Numbered from the stretch's first letter, positions 15,438 through 23,578 are shown. The stretch is 28,992 bases of DNA from CAZTDU01 sp964617355 (GCA_964617355.1 CAZTXP010000058.1:1-28992); one strand, 5' to 3'. Notes: generated by a model not told the origin, from the sequence alone. A program made the numbers and translations.

Positions 15438-18017
15438 TCAGGCAGGTACGGCGAGGCTCGCCATCAGCTCCTGCTCCAGTGCGAGCAGCGGCTTCGGGCT
15501 CCACAGTTCCGAGCCGGAAACGAGGAATACGTCCTCGGCGCGGTCCCCCAGCGTGTTGACGCGCGCGGTCTGCACGCTGACGTGGTGGGCCGCGAGGATC
15601 CGGGCCATGCGATAGAGCAATCCGGGGCGGTCCGCGGCAACGATCGACAGCGAGTGGTTGCCGCGTTCGTCGGGCCGGATGTCCACCACCGGCTTGATCG
15701 GGAAATGGCGCACGCGCCGGGACAGGCGGCCCTCGCGCGGCGGCGCGAGCGGGCGATCGGACTGCAGTTCCTCGGCGAGTTCGGTCTCGATCAGGCTGAT
15801 CATCTCGCGGTAGTGCGAGCCTTGGCCATCGCCCAGCACCAGGAAGCTGTCGAGCGCACGGCCGCCGCGCGTGGTGTGGACCTTGGCCTCGGCGATGTCG
15901 AAGTTCGCGCGCTCGAAATAGCCGCAGATGCGCGCGAAGAGGCCTTCGCGATCGGGCGCGTAGACGAGGACCTGCAGGCCTTCGCCGATGGCCGCGAGGC
16001 GCGCGCGCACCGTCGGCGCGGCGACGTCGACGCGCGCATGCAGCATCCTCGTCTGCCAGGCGATCTCCTGCGCGTCGTGGCGCAGGAAGTAGGGGGTATC
16101 GAGTTCCGCCCAGAAGCGCTCCTTCACCGAGTCGGGCAGCGCGTACAGGCGCAGCAGGCGCGTCGCCTCGGCCTGCTTCTCCTCGAGCGCCGCGTCCAGC
16201 TGCAGCGCCTCGCCCGCGATCAGGCGGCGCGACGAGCGGAACAGGTCCTCCAGCAGCTTGCCCTTCCAGGCGTTCCAGACCTTCGGGCTGGTGCCGCGCA
16301 CGTCCGCCACGGTCAACAGGTAGAGCGCGACCAGCCGGCGCTCGGTACCGACGAGGCGCGAGAAGTCTGCCACGACCTCCGGATCGTGCACGTCCTGCTT
16401 CTGCGCCGTCGACGACATGGTCAGGTGGTGTTCGACGAGGAAGGCGACGAGCTCGGTGTCCTCGCGCGACAGGCCGTGCCGGCGACAGAAGCGCCGCGCC
16501 TCGGCGGCGCCGAGTTGCGAATGGTCGCCACCGCGCCCCTTCGCGATGTCGTGGTAGAGCGCCGCCACGTAGACCAGCCAGTAGCGTTCGAAGCCCGCGG
16601 CGAGCTGGCTGCAGAGCGGGAACTCGTGGGCGAACTCCGGCATCGTGAAGCGGCGCACGTTGCGCAGCACCATGAGGATGTGCTGGTCCACCGTGTAGAC
16701 GTGGAACAGGTCGTGCTGCATCTGGCCTACGATGCGGCCGAATTCCGGCAGGTAGCGGCCGAGGATGCCGTAGCGATTCATGCGGCGGAACTCGTGCACG
16801 ATGCCGCGCGGCTGCTGCAGGATGTGCAGGAAGAGGCGCCGCGCCACCGGCGAGCGTCGCGCCGTGGCGTCCAGCCGTCGGCGCGCGCGCCACAGCGCGC
16901 GCAGCGTCGGCGCGGTCATGCCGCGCAGCTGCGAGTGCTGCTGCATCAGCAGGAAACTCTCCAGCACGGCCACGGGCTCGCGATCGAACAGCGCGTCGTC
17001 GCGCGCCTCCAGGAGATCCCCGCGCGCCTGGAAGCGCTCGTTCAGCGCGCGCGGCGGGCTGGCGTTGCCCGGCAACAGGCGGGCCTCGAGGTTCTGCATC
17101 AGGATCGCGTTCAGCTGCACGACCGCGCGCGCGGTGCGGTAGTAGCGCTGCATCAATTGCTCGCTCGCGCGGCGCGGCGTCGGGCCCTGGATGCCGCAAC
17201 TCGCGGCGAGCGGCCCCTGGTAGTCGAACACCAGCCGATCCTCGCGTCGCCCGGCGAGGTGGTGCAGGCGGATGCGCAGGTCCTGCAGCGTGGCCTCGTG
17301 GCGGGCGAGCGCCGCGGATTCCGGGCGCAGGATGAGGCCCTCGCGCACCAGGTCGCGCCATTCGCGCCCGATGCCGCTCGCGAGCGCGATCCATCGGATC
17401 ACCTGCAGGTCGCGAAGGCCGCCGGGCGCTTCCTTCAGGTTCGGCTCGAGCGCGTTGGTGACGTCGAGGTGGCGAGCATGGCGCTGTTCCTGCTCGAGGA
17501 GCTTGGCCTTGAAGAAGGCCGCCGGGTCCATCGCGTCATGGGTGGCCTCGCGCAGGCGGCGGAACAGCCCCCGGCTGCCGGCGATCAGGCGCGCCTCGAG
17601 GAGCGAGGTCTGCACGGTGATGTCGCCGCGCGCCTCGTCGACGCAGGCCTGGACCGTGCGCACGCTGTGCCCGACCTCCAGCCCCGCGTCCCAGAACAGC
17701 CCGACCAGCTTTTCAAGGCGATCGCGCTCCGCCTCGTCCGGATCCGCAGGGATCAGCACGAGGAGGTCGATGTCGGAGCAGGGGTAGAGGTCCGATCGCC
17801 CGTATCCGCCGGTCGCCACCAGGGCGGCGCCGGGCGACGGTGCGCCGGCGCGCCAGATGTCTCGCAGCACGTCGTCGACGGCGCGCGAGTGCCGCTTCAG
17901 GTACAGGGCGGGGCGAGTGCCTGCAGCAAAGGCCTCGCGCAAGGCGCGACGCCCGTCGTTCAGGGCCAGGCGCCAGGCAGCCGGACCCGTCGCCATGGGC
18001 GCGCCGGCCGGGAGCAT
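15438..18017 (-). CDS. glnD: Bifunctional [protein-PII] uridylyltransferase/uridylyl-removing enzyme GlnD
   Basis: An 859-aa nitrogen sensor that uridylylates or deuridylylates PII proteins according to glutamine level. Domains in order are: nucleotidyltransferase with GGYGRSDLYPCSDIDLLVL (70-88); a helical linker including KEAPGGLRDLQ; the HD hydrolase domain with LYHDIAKG (H489-D490) and VEHHLTMS; and two C-terminal glutamine-binding ACT domains, from about 680 (LQVLVYAPDREGLFARI) and 787 (LSIVAADRPGLLYRM). The start MLPAG at 18017 lies 4 nt after the map stop; M8 is an alternative with little effect. It is co-transcribed with map. The stop faces the def stop 6 nt away. Confidence 0.97.
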   Translation of the reverse strand: MLPAGAPMATGPAAWRLALNDGRRALREAFAAGTRPALYLKRHSRAVDDVLRDIWRAGAPSPGAALVATGGYGRSDLYPCSDIDLLVLIPADPDEAERDRLEKLVGLFWDAGLEVGHSVRTVQACVDEARGDITVQTSLLEARLIAGSRGLFRRLREATHDAMDPAAFFKAKLLEQEQRHARHLDVTNALEPNLKEAPGGLRDLQVIRWIALASGIGREWRDLVREGLILRPESAALARHEATLQDLRIRLHHLAGRREDRLVFDYQGPLAASCGIQGPTPRRASEQLMQRYYRTARAVVQLNAILMQNLEARLLPGNASPPRALNERFQARGDLLEARDDALFDREPVAVLESFLLMQQHSQLRGMTAPTLRALWRARRRLDATARRSPVARRLFLHILQQPRGIVHEFRRMNRYGILGRYLPEFGRIVGQMQHDLFHVYTVDQHILMVLRNVRRFTMPEFAHEFPLCSQLAAGFERYWLVYVAALYHDIAKGRGGDHSQLGAAEARRFCRRHGLSREDTELVAFLVEHHLTMSSTAQKQDVHDPEVVADFSRLVGTERRLVALYLLTVADVRGTSPKVWNAWKGKLLEDLFRSSRRLIAGEALQLDAALEEKQAEATRLLRLYALPDSVKERFWAELDTPYFLRHDAQEIAWQTRMLHARVDVAAPTVRARLAAIGEGLQVLVYAPDREGLFARICGYFERANFDIAEAKVHTTRGGRALDSFLVLGDGQGSHYREMISLIETELAEELQSDRPLAPPREGRLSRRVRHFPIKPVVDIRPDERGNHSLSIVAADRPGLLYRMARILAAHHVSVQTARVNTLGDRAEDVFLVSGSELWSPKPLLALEQELMASLAVPA

Positions 18018-18021
18018 CGAT

Positions 18022-18822
18022 TCAGGCCACGACCGCCGGCGGTGGCGGCGTGCCCGCCGAGCGGGTCAGGATCTCGTACCCCGTGCCGGTGACCAGCACG
18101 GTGTGCTCCCACTGGGCAGACAGGCTGTGGTCCTTGGTGACGATGGTCCAGCCATCGGCGAGTTCGCGGATCGCGGGACGGCCGGCGTTCACCATGGGTT
18201 CGACGGTGAAGGTCATGCCCGGCTCGAGGACGAGTCCGGTGCCGGCCTTGCCGTAGTGGAGCACCTGCGGGTCCTCGTGGAATCGCCGGCCGATGCCGTG
18301 GCCGCAGAATTCACGCACGATCGAGTAGCCATGCTTCTCGGCGTGCGCCTGGATCGCCGCGCCGACGTCGCCCAGGTACCCCCCGGGGCGGACTTGTGCG
18401 ATGCCCAGCCACATGCATTCGTAGGTGACGTCCACCAGCCGGCGGGCCTGGATCGCCGGCTCGCCGACGTAGTACATGCGGCTCGAGTCGCCGTGGAAGC
18501 CGTCCTTGATCACCGTGATGTCGAGGTTCACGATGTCGCCGGCCTTCAGCACGCGTTCGCCCGGGATGCCGTGGCAGACCTGATGGTTGACGGACGTGCA
18601 GATGGAGCGCGGAAAGGGCTTGTAGCCGGGCGGCGCGTAGTTCAGCGGGGCGGGCGTCGTGCCCTGGACGCTCACCATGTACTCGTGGCAGAGGTCGTTC
18701 AGCTGCTGGGTCGTCACCCCGGGGCGGACGTGCGGCGCGATGTAGTCGAGCACCTCGGATGCGAGGCGCCCGGCGGTGCGCATACGGTCGATTTCCTCGG
18801 CGGTCTTGATCTGGACGGGCAT
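18022..18822 (-). CDS. map: Type I methionine aminopeptidase
   Basis: A 266-aa methionine aminopeptidase removing initiator Met after deformylation. The five metal ligands appear at the expected spacing: D101, D112, H175, E208 and E239, with substrate-contacting H84 in NHQVCHGIP. All are shifted +4 relative to the E. coli enzyme. A short Pro/Ala tail ends the protein. It starts at ATG 18822 with only a weak Shine-Dalgarno, divergently from rpsB across a 158-bp spacer, and runs into glnD 4 nt downstream. Divergence of map from rpsB-tsf is a conserved proteobacterial arrangement. Confidence 0.97.
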   Translation of the reverse strand: MPVQIKTAEEIDRMRTAGRLASEVLDYIAPHVRPGVTTQQLNDLCHEYMVSVQGTTPAPLNYAPPGYKPFPRSICTSVNHQVCHGIPGERVLKAGDIVNLDITVIKDGFHGDSSRMYYVGEPAIQARRLVDVTYECMWLGIAQVRPGGYLGDVGAAIQAHAEKHGYSIVREFCGHGIGRRFHEDPQVLHYGKAGTGLVLEPGMTFTVEPMVNAGRPAIRELADGWTIVTKDHSLSAQWEHTVLVTGTGYEILTRSAGTPPPPAVVA

Positions 18823-18831
18823 CGGGCAGGG

Positions 18832-18860
18832 CTGACTAAAAACGCTGATTATGCTAGAAT
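18832..18860 (+). promoter_or_regulatory. Sigma-70-type promoter of rpsB-tsf operon
   Basis: A -35 CTGACT (18832-18837) and a 17-nt spacer lead to -10 TAGAAT (18855-18860), with an upstream TGC giving an extended -10 (TGCTAGAAT). The surrounding sequence is strikingly AT-rich against a GC-rich background. The start would be near 18867, leaving a leader of about 113 nt before the rpsB GTG. A minus-strand CATAAT (18853-18848) lies back-to-back and might serve map, but without a good -35. Confidence 0.8.
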
Positions 18861-18866
18861 TTTTGG

Positions 18867-18980
18867 CTGCCTGTTCCCGTTTTGGGGACAGGCAAATTCC
18901 CCGGCCGGCGGGCTAGGGTGCCCCTTCGGGGGTGGCGATTTCCGCCGGCGCGGCAGACCCAACCCTGCAAGGAGTGTTCT
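18867..18980 (+). promoter_or_regulatory. Structured rpsB leader RNA, candidate S2 autoregulatory element
   Basis: Three helices are readable. H1: GCCTGTTCCC (18869-18878) pairs fully with GGGGACAGGC (18884-18893) around a GTTTT loop, right at the predicted 5' end. H2: GCCGGCGG (18904-18911) pairs with CCGCCGGC (18942-18949). Nested inside it, H3: CCCC-TTCG-GGGG (18921-18932) forms a UUCG tetraloop hairpin. H1 lacks a following T-run and so is not a terminator. The Shine-Dalgarno AAGGAG (18969-18974) follows the fold. In E. coli, S2 represses rpsB-tsf through its 5' UTR; that this leader does the same is inference. Confidence 0.5.
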
Positions 18981-19730
18981 GTGTCGGTCACCATGCGTGA
19001 AATGCTCGAGGCGGGCGTCCATTTCGGACACCAGACCCGCTACTGGAACCCGAAGATGGGGCAGTACATCTTCGGCCACCGCAACAAGATCCACATCATC
19101 AACCTCGAGAAGACCCTGGCGCTGTACCAGGACGCGCTGAAGTTCGCGCGCCAGCTGGCCGCCAACAAGGGCACCATCCTCTTCGTCGGCTCGAAGCGCC
19201 AGGCGCGCGAGATCGTGCGCGAGGAAGCGGCGCGCTGCCAGATGCCGTTCGTCGACCATCGCTGGCTCGGCGGCATGCTGACGAACTTCAAGACCGTGAA
19301 GCAGTCGATCAAGCGCCTGAAGGACATGGAGCAGATGTCCACCGACGGCACCTTCGAGCGCATGGCGAAGAAGGAAGCGCTGGTGCTGCAGCGCGACCTG
19401 GAGAAGCTGCAGCGCTCGCTGGGCGGCATCAAGGACCTGGCGAGCCTGCCGGACGCGATCTTCGTCATCGACGTCGGCTACCAGAAGGGCGCCATCTCCG
19501 AGGCCAGCAAGCTCGGCATCCCCGTGATCGGCGTCGTGGACACCAACCACACCCCGGATGGCGTGGCCTACGTGATTCCCGGCAACGACGACTCGAGCCG
19601 TGCGATCCGGCTGTACGCCCGCGGCATGGCCGACGCGATCCTCGAGGGCCGCGCGCAGGCGATCGAGGAAGTGGCGGCGGCCTCGCGCGACGAATTCGTC
19701 GAGGTCAGCGAGGGTGGCGAAGCCGCCTGA
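18981..19730 (+). CDS. rpsB: 30S ribosomal protein S2
   Basis: A 249-aa uS2 protein of the small ribosomal subunit. The N-terminus MSVTMREMLEAGVHFGHQTR and later segments RWLGGMLTNFKT and NHTPDGVAYVIPGNDDSSRA are family-diagnostic. The GTG at 18981 is chosen because AAGGAG lies 6 nt upstream and the resulting MSVTM start is usual in relatives; an in-frame ATG at 18993 would be the alternative. It heads the long plus-strand operon behind a clear promoter and structured leader, and is followed by tsf after 69 nt that contain a terminator-like hairpin. Confidence 0.98.
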   Translation: MSVTMREMLEAGVHFGHQTRYWNPKMGQYIFGHRNKIHIINLEKTLALYQDALKFARQLAANKGTILFVGSKRQAREIVREEAARCQMPFVDHRWLGGMLTNFKTVKQSIKRLKDMEQMSTDGTFERMAKKEALVLQRDLEKLQRSLGGIKDLASLPDAIFVIDVGYQKGAISEASKLGIPVIGVVDTNHTPDGVAYVIPGNDDSSRAIRLYARGMADAILEGRAQAIEEVAAASRDEFVEVSEGGEAA

Positions 19731-19746
19731 GGCGGGCAAGAAGGAA

Positions 19747-19770
19747 GAAGGGGCCGCCGGCCCCTTTCTT
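19747..19770 (+). terminator. Attenuator-like hairpin between rpsB and tsf
   Basis: GGGGCC (19750-19755), loop GCC, then GGCCCC (19759-19764), is extended by A-T, A-T and G-T pairs to 9 bp and followed by TTTCTT (19765-19770). The T-run is short and partly in the stem, so partial rather than full termination is expected. That would let rpsB be transcribed more than tsf and the downstream genes. A terminator-like structure between rpsB and tsf is also known in E. coli; activity here is inferred. Confidence 0.55.
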
Positions 19771-19799
19771 GAATCGGAAGATCGTTGGAGCGGATTGAC

Positions 19800-20657
19800 A
19801 TGGCGGAGATCAGTGCAGGGCTGGTGAAGGAGCTGCGTGAGCGCACCGGCCTCGGGATGATGGAGTGCAAGAAGGCGCTCGCCGAGGCGGCGGGCGATAT
19901 CGGCAAGGCCGAGGAACTGCTGCGCATCAAGAGCGGCGCCAAGGCGAGCAAGGCGGCGGGTCGGGTGGCGGCGGAAGGCATCGTCGCCGGCTACGTGTCG
20001 TCGGACGGCAAGGCCGGCGCGCTGGTCGAGGTCAATTGCGAGACCGACTTCGTGGCGAAGAACGAGGAACTGCTCGCCTTCGGCGCCTCGCTCGCCGAAC
20101 TGGTGGCGACGAAGAACCCGGCGGACGTCGGCGCGCTCGGTACGGACGTCGAGAACCGCCGCCAGGCGCTGGTGCAGAAGATCGGCGAGAACATCACCGT
20201 GCGGCGCTTCCAGCGCGTCGCGGCGAACGGCAAGCTGGCCCTGTACCTGCACGGCACCAAGATCGGCGTGCTGGCCGACGTCGAGGGCGCGGACGAGGTC
20301 GGCAAGGACGTGGCGATGCACATCGCCTTCGCCAAGCCCCAGTACATGACCAAGGCCGAGGTGCCGGCGGACGTGATCGCGCGCGAGCGCGAGATCCTGT
20401 CGGCGCGCGCGAAGGAGTCGGGCAAGCCGGCGGAGATCGTCGCCAAGATGGTCGAAGGCGGCTTGAACAAGTTCGCGGGCGAGATGACGCTGCTGGGCCA
20501 GCCGTTCGTGAAGGACGACAAGCAGACGGTCGAGAAGATGCTCGCGGCGAAGAAGGCCAAGGTCCACGCCTTCCGCTTCCTGGTGGTGGGCGAGGGCATC
20601 GAGAAGAAGTCCAGCGACTTTGCCGCCGAGGTCGCGGCGATGGCGCCCAAGGGCTGA
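19800..20657 (+). CDS. tsf: Translation elongation factor Ts
   Basis: A 285-aa guanine nucleotide exchange factor recycling EF-Tu-GDP to EF-Tu-GTP. The N-terminal UBA-like module (LVKELRERTGLGMMECKKAL) and the core motif NCETDFVAKN (contacts EF-Tu) are present, with the coiled-coil and C-terminal module following. The ATG at 19800 has GGAG ending 9 nt upstream; an upstream in-frame ATG at 19785 (MERID) is rejected because homologues begin MAEI. The preceding hairpin and the following 13-nt gap to pyrH place it inside the operon. Confidence 0.98.
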   Translation: MAEISAGLVKELRERTGLGMMECKKALAEAAGDIGKAEELLRIKSGAKASKAAGRVAAEGIVAGYVSSDGKAGALVEVNCETDFVAKNEELLAFGASLAELVATKNPADVGALGTDVENRRQALVQKIGENITVRRFQRVAANGKLALYLHGTKIGVLADVEGADEVGKDVAMHIAFAKPQYMTKAEVPADVIAREREILSARAKESGKPAEIVAKMVEGGLNKFAGEMTLLGQPFVKDDKQTVEKMLAAKKAKVHAFRFLVVGEGIEKKSSDFAAEVAAMAPKG

Positions 20658-20670
20658 GCCAGGCCGGCGC

Positions 20671-21384
20671 ATGCCCCCGAAGTTCAAGCGCATCCTGCTG
20701 AAGCTGTCCGGCGAGGCCCTGATGGGCGGGGATGCCTACGGCATCAACCGCCAGACCATCGAGGGCATCGTCGCCGAGATCGCGTCGGTGTCGCGCATGG
20801 GGCTGGAGATCGGCGTCGTGATCGGCGGCGGCAACATCTTCCGGGGCGTGGCGCCGGGGGCGGCCGGGATGGACCGCGCCACCGCCGACTACATGGGGAT
20901 GCTGGCGACCGTGATGAACGCGCTCGCGCTGCAGGATGCGATGCGCCACGCCGGCGTGCTGAGCCGCGTGCAGTCGGCGCTGAACATCGAGCAGGTGGTG
21001 GAGCCGTACATCCGCGGCAAGGCGATCCGGTACCTCGAGGAAGGGAAGGTCGTGATCTTCGCCGCGGGCACGGGCAACCCGTTCTTCACCACCGATACCG
21101 CGGCCGCGCTGCGCGGCACCGAGATCGGCGCCGAGATCGTGCTGAAGGCGACCAAGGTCGACGGCATCTACAGCGCCGATCCGCAGCAAGACCCGAACGC
21201 CAAGCGCTACCGCCGCATCAGCTTCGACGAGGCGATCGCGCAGAACCTCAAGGTGATGGACGCCACGGCGCTGACGCTGTGCCGCGACCAGAAGCTGCCG
21301 ATCAACGTGTTCAGCATCTTCAAGGCCAACGCGCTGCGCCGCGTGATCGCCGGCGAGGACGAGGGCACGCTGGTCCACTTGTAG
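20671..21384 (+). CDS. pyrH: UMP kinase
   Basis: A 237-aa amino-acid-kinase-family enzyme phosphorylating UMP to UDP with ATP in pyrimidine nucleotide synthesis; bacterial PyrH is hexameric and regulated by GTP and UTP. Signature segments are the N-terminal KRILLKLSGEAL, the phosphate-binding VIGGGNIFRG, the UMP site AAGTGNPFFTTDTAA, and KATKVDGIYSADP. The start at 20671 gives MPPKFKRILLKLSG, the family-typical N-terminus, with a weak AGG upstream. It is 13 nt after tsf and 19 nt before frr. Length is typical. Confidence 0.98.
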   Translation: MPPKFKRILLKLSGEALMGGDAYGINRQTIEGIVAEIASVSRMGLEIGVVIGGGNIFRGVAPGAAGMDRATADYMGMLATVMNALALQDAMRHAGVLSRVQSALNIEQVVEPYIRGKAIRYLEEGKVVIFAAGTGNPFFTTDTAAALRGTEIGAEIVLKATKVDGIYSADPQQDPNAKRYRRISFDEAIAQNLKVMDATALTLCRDQKLPINVFSIFKANALRRVIAGEDEGTLVHL

Positions 21385-21403
21385 CCCCCAGGGAGAACGC
21401 CCC

Positions 21404-21961
21404 ATGATCGACGAGCTGAAGAAGGGCACCGAGGCCAGGATGAAGAAGAGCATCGAGGCCTTCAAGAACGACCTCGCCAAGGTCCGCACCGGCCGCGCGC
21501 ACACCGGGATCCTGGACCACGTGATGGTGGACTACTACGGCACGCCGACCGCGCTCAACCAGGTCGCGAAGGTCACGCTGCTCGACGCGCGCACCATCGG
21601 CGTCACGCCGTTCGAGAAGAAGCTGGCCCAGGCGGTCGAGAAGGCGATCCGCGAGTCCGACCTCGGCCTGAATCCGGCGGCAATGGGGGACACGGTGCGC
21701 GTGCCGATGCCCGCGCTGACCGAGGAGCGCAGGAAGGAACTCGCCAAGGTCGTCCACAAGGAGGCCGAGGCCGGCCGCATCGCCGTGCGCAACCTCCGGC
21801 GCGATGCCAACAATGCGCTGAAGGAAGCGCTGAAGAAGAAGACGGTGTCGGAGAACGACGAGCGCAGGGCGCAGGACGACGTGCAGAAGCTGACCGACCG
21901 CGCCATCGCCGAGATCGACCGCCTCCTGAAGGAAAAGGAAGCGGAGCTGATGTCCGTCTAG
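21404..21961 (+). CDS. frr: Ribosome recycling factor
   Basis: A 185-aa factor that, with EF-G, splits post-termination ribosomes; the length equals that of E. coli RRF. The N-terminal KSIEAFKNDLAKVRTGRAH, central YYGTPTALNQVA and LTEERRKELAK, and the C-terminal helical DDVQKLTDRAIAEID are conserved. The ATG at 21404 has GGGAG upstream. The uppS GTG follows the TAG by 8 nt. This is the standard pyrH-frr-uppS order. Confidence 0.98.
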   Translation: MIDELKKGTEARMKKSIEAFKNDLAKVRTGRAHTGILDHVMVDYYGTPTALNQVAKVTLLDARTIGVTPFEKKLAQAVEKAIRESDLGLNPAAMGDTVRVPMPALTEERRKELAKVVHKEAEAGRIAVRNLRRDANNALKEALKKKTVSENDERRAQDDVQKLTDRAIAEIDRLLKEKEAELMSV

Positions 21962-21969
21962 GACATCGC

Positions 21970-22758
21970 GTGACCTCGACCAGTTCGACGCAGGCGGTGC
22001 CCTCCCCGGGCGCCGTGCCGCGCCACGTGGCGATCATCATGGACGGCAACGGGCGCTGGGCGAAGGCGCGCCACCTGCCGCGGTTTGCGGGCCACAAGCG
22101 CGGCGTGGAAGCGGTGCGCGTGGTAGTCAAGGCGTGCATCGCCCAGGGCATCGAATACCTGACGCTCTTCGCGTTCAGTTCCGAGAACTGGCGTCGCCCC
22201 CCGGAAGAGGTCGACCTGCTGATGCAGCTCTTCCACGGAGCGCTGACGCAGGAAGTGGAAAAGCTGCATCGCAACGGCGTGCGCCTGAAGATCATCGGCG
22301 ACCTCGGGCGCTTCGGCGAGCGCATCCATGCGCTGATCGAGGAAGGCGAGCGTGCCACCGCGGGCAACCATCGCCTGACGCTGACCATCGCGGCCAACTA
22401 CGGCGGACGCTGGGACATCCTGCAGGCGCTTTCGCGCCTCGCGGCCGAGAAGCCAGGCCGCGTCGCCGCAGGCGCCCTCGACGAGGCGGCGCTCGCGCCC
22501 TACCTGTCCATGTCGTACGCGCCCGAGCCCGATCTCTTCATTCGCACCGGCGGCGAGCAGCGCATCAGCAACTTCCTCCTATGGCAACTCGCCTATTCGG
22601 AGTTGTACTTCACCGAGACGCTGTGGCCGGACTTCGATGCGCCGGCGCTTGCCGAGGCGGTGGCGTCGTATGGGCGTCGCGAGCGTCGCTTCGGCCGCAC
22701 CAGCGAGCAGGTCCAGCAGGCTTCGCTCGCGCCTGCGCGGGCCGCGACGACGGGCTGA
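21970..22758 (+). CDS. uppS: Undecaprenyl diphosphate synthase (cis-prenyltransferase)
   Basis: A 262-aa enzyme extending farnesyl diphosphate with isopentenyl diphosphate to C55 undecaprenyl diphosphate, the lipid carrier for peptidoglycan and LPS sugars. Catalytic D25 lies in IIMDGNGRWAKAR, FAFSSENW follows near residue 74, and the C-terminal DLFIRTGGEQRISNFLLWQ holds the diphosphate-binding arginines. It starts with GTG at 21970, preceded by AGGA that overlaps the frr stop. The N-terminal 16 residues (Ser/Thr/Pro) are probably disordered. The cdsA start lies just past its stop. Confidence 0.97.
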   Translation: MTSTSSTQAVPSPGAVPRHVAIIMDGNGRWAKARHLPRFAGHKRGVEAVRVVVKACIAQGIEYLTLFAFSSENWRRPPEEVDLLMQLFHGALTQEVEKLHRNGVRLKIIGDLGRFGERIHALIEEGERATAGNHRLTLTIAANYGGRWDILQALSRLAAEKPGRVAAGALDEAALAPYLSMSYAPEPDLFIRTGGEQRISNFLLWQLAYSELYFTETLWPDFDAPALAEAVASYGRRERRFGRTSEQVQQASLAPARAATTG

Positions 22759-22763
22759 CCGGA

Positions 22764-23567
22764 TTGCTTCGCGCGCGCATCGCCACCGCCGTGGTGCTGC
22801 TGGGCGCGTTCCTCTTCGCGCTGTTCGGGCTCGGCCGCGAGGCCTTCGCGGCGCTGGTCGCCTTGGTCGTACTCGCTGCCGGCCACGAGTGGGCCGGCCT
22901 CACGCGAATGCGGGGCGCGGCGCGGTGGGGATACGCCGCCGCCATGGTCGCCGCCTATGGCCTGCTGGCCTGGGCGTGGCTTGGGGGACTGCCTGCCGAC
23001 TGGTTATACGGCCTTGCCTGCGTGTTCTGGCTGGCGGTGGTGCCGACCTGGATCGCCAGAGGCGTGCGCGAGCACGAGAACGCTTCGCTGCGCTGGGCAG
23101 GGCCGATCGTCATCGTCCCGGCGGCGGTCGCGATGGTGGAACTGCATCCGGGGCCGCTGCTCGCGGCGCTTGCGCTGCCCTGGGTGGCGGATACCGCGGC
23201 CTACTTCGCCGGACGGGCCTGGGGACGTCGCAAGCTCGCGCCGTCCGTGAGCCCGGGCAAGACCATCGAAGGGGCCGCGGCCGGTCTGGTCGCCGTGGCG
23301 GCCTACGCTATGATCTGCCCGCGCTGGCTGCCGCAGCTCGCGCCGGTTTCGTCCGGGGCGGGTCTCGCGGTGCTCCTCGGGGCGTCGTTGGTGCTCGGCG
23401 TGCTGAGCATCTACGGCGACCTCTTCGAGTCCGCGGTGAAGCGGCAGGCGGGCGCCAAGGACAGCGGAACCCTGCTGCCGGGGCACGGCGGCGTGCTCGA
23501 CCGGATCGACAGCGCGACCTCCACGCTCCCGCTCGCCGCCCTGATGTTCCGCCTGCTGCCGACCTGA
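22764..23567 (+). CDS. cdsA: Phosphatidate cytidylyltransferase
   Basis: A 267-aa integral membrane enzyme making CDP-diacylglycerol from phosphatidate and CTP. About eight hydrophobic segments are visible. The CDP-alcohol signature occupies residues about 226-252: ESAVKRQAGAKDS, then LLPGHGGVLDRID. The start is inferred: no ATG fits, and TTG at 22764 gives MLRARIATAVVLLG, as in homologues, 5 nt after the uppS stop. A CTG overlapping that stop (22755) or an internal GTG are weaker alternatives. It acts in the inner membrane, upstream of all phospholipid head groups. The open frame before it overlaps uppS and is not coding. Confidence 0.93.
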   Translation: MLRARIATAVVLLGAFLFALFGLGREAFAALVALVVLAAGHEWAGLTRMRGAARWGYAAAMVAAYGLLAWAWLGGLPADWLYGLACVFWLAVVPTWIARGVREHENASLRWAGPIVIVPAAVAMVELHPGPLLAALALPWVADTAAYFAGRAWGRRKLAPSVSPGKTIEGAAAGLVAVAAYAMICPRWLPQLAPVSSGAGLAVLLGASLVLGVLSIYGDLFESAVKRQAGAKDSGTLLPGHGGVLDRIDSATSTLPLAALMFRLLPT

Positions 23568-23578
23568 GCACCCGCACG

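Noticed and set aside
18869..18893. The 10-bp hairpin upstream of rpsB as an intrinsic terminator
   Set aside because: It is followed by AAATTCC rather than a T-run on the plus strand, has no T-run right after it on the minus strand, and lies just after the promoter, so a leader role fits better.
18882..18980. N-terminal extension of S2 starting MGTGKFPGRR
   Set aside because: It would translate the structured leader; the GTG at 18981 has a strong Shine-Dalgarno and the family-typical N-terminus.
19785..19799. Upstream ATG for tsf (MERID extension)
   Set aside because: The Shine-Dalgarno GGAG falls inside this extension at a good distance from the ATG at 19800, and EF-Ts homologues begin MAEI.
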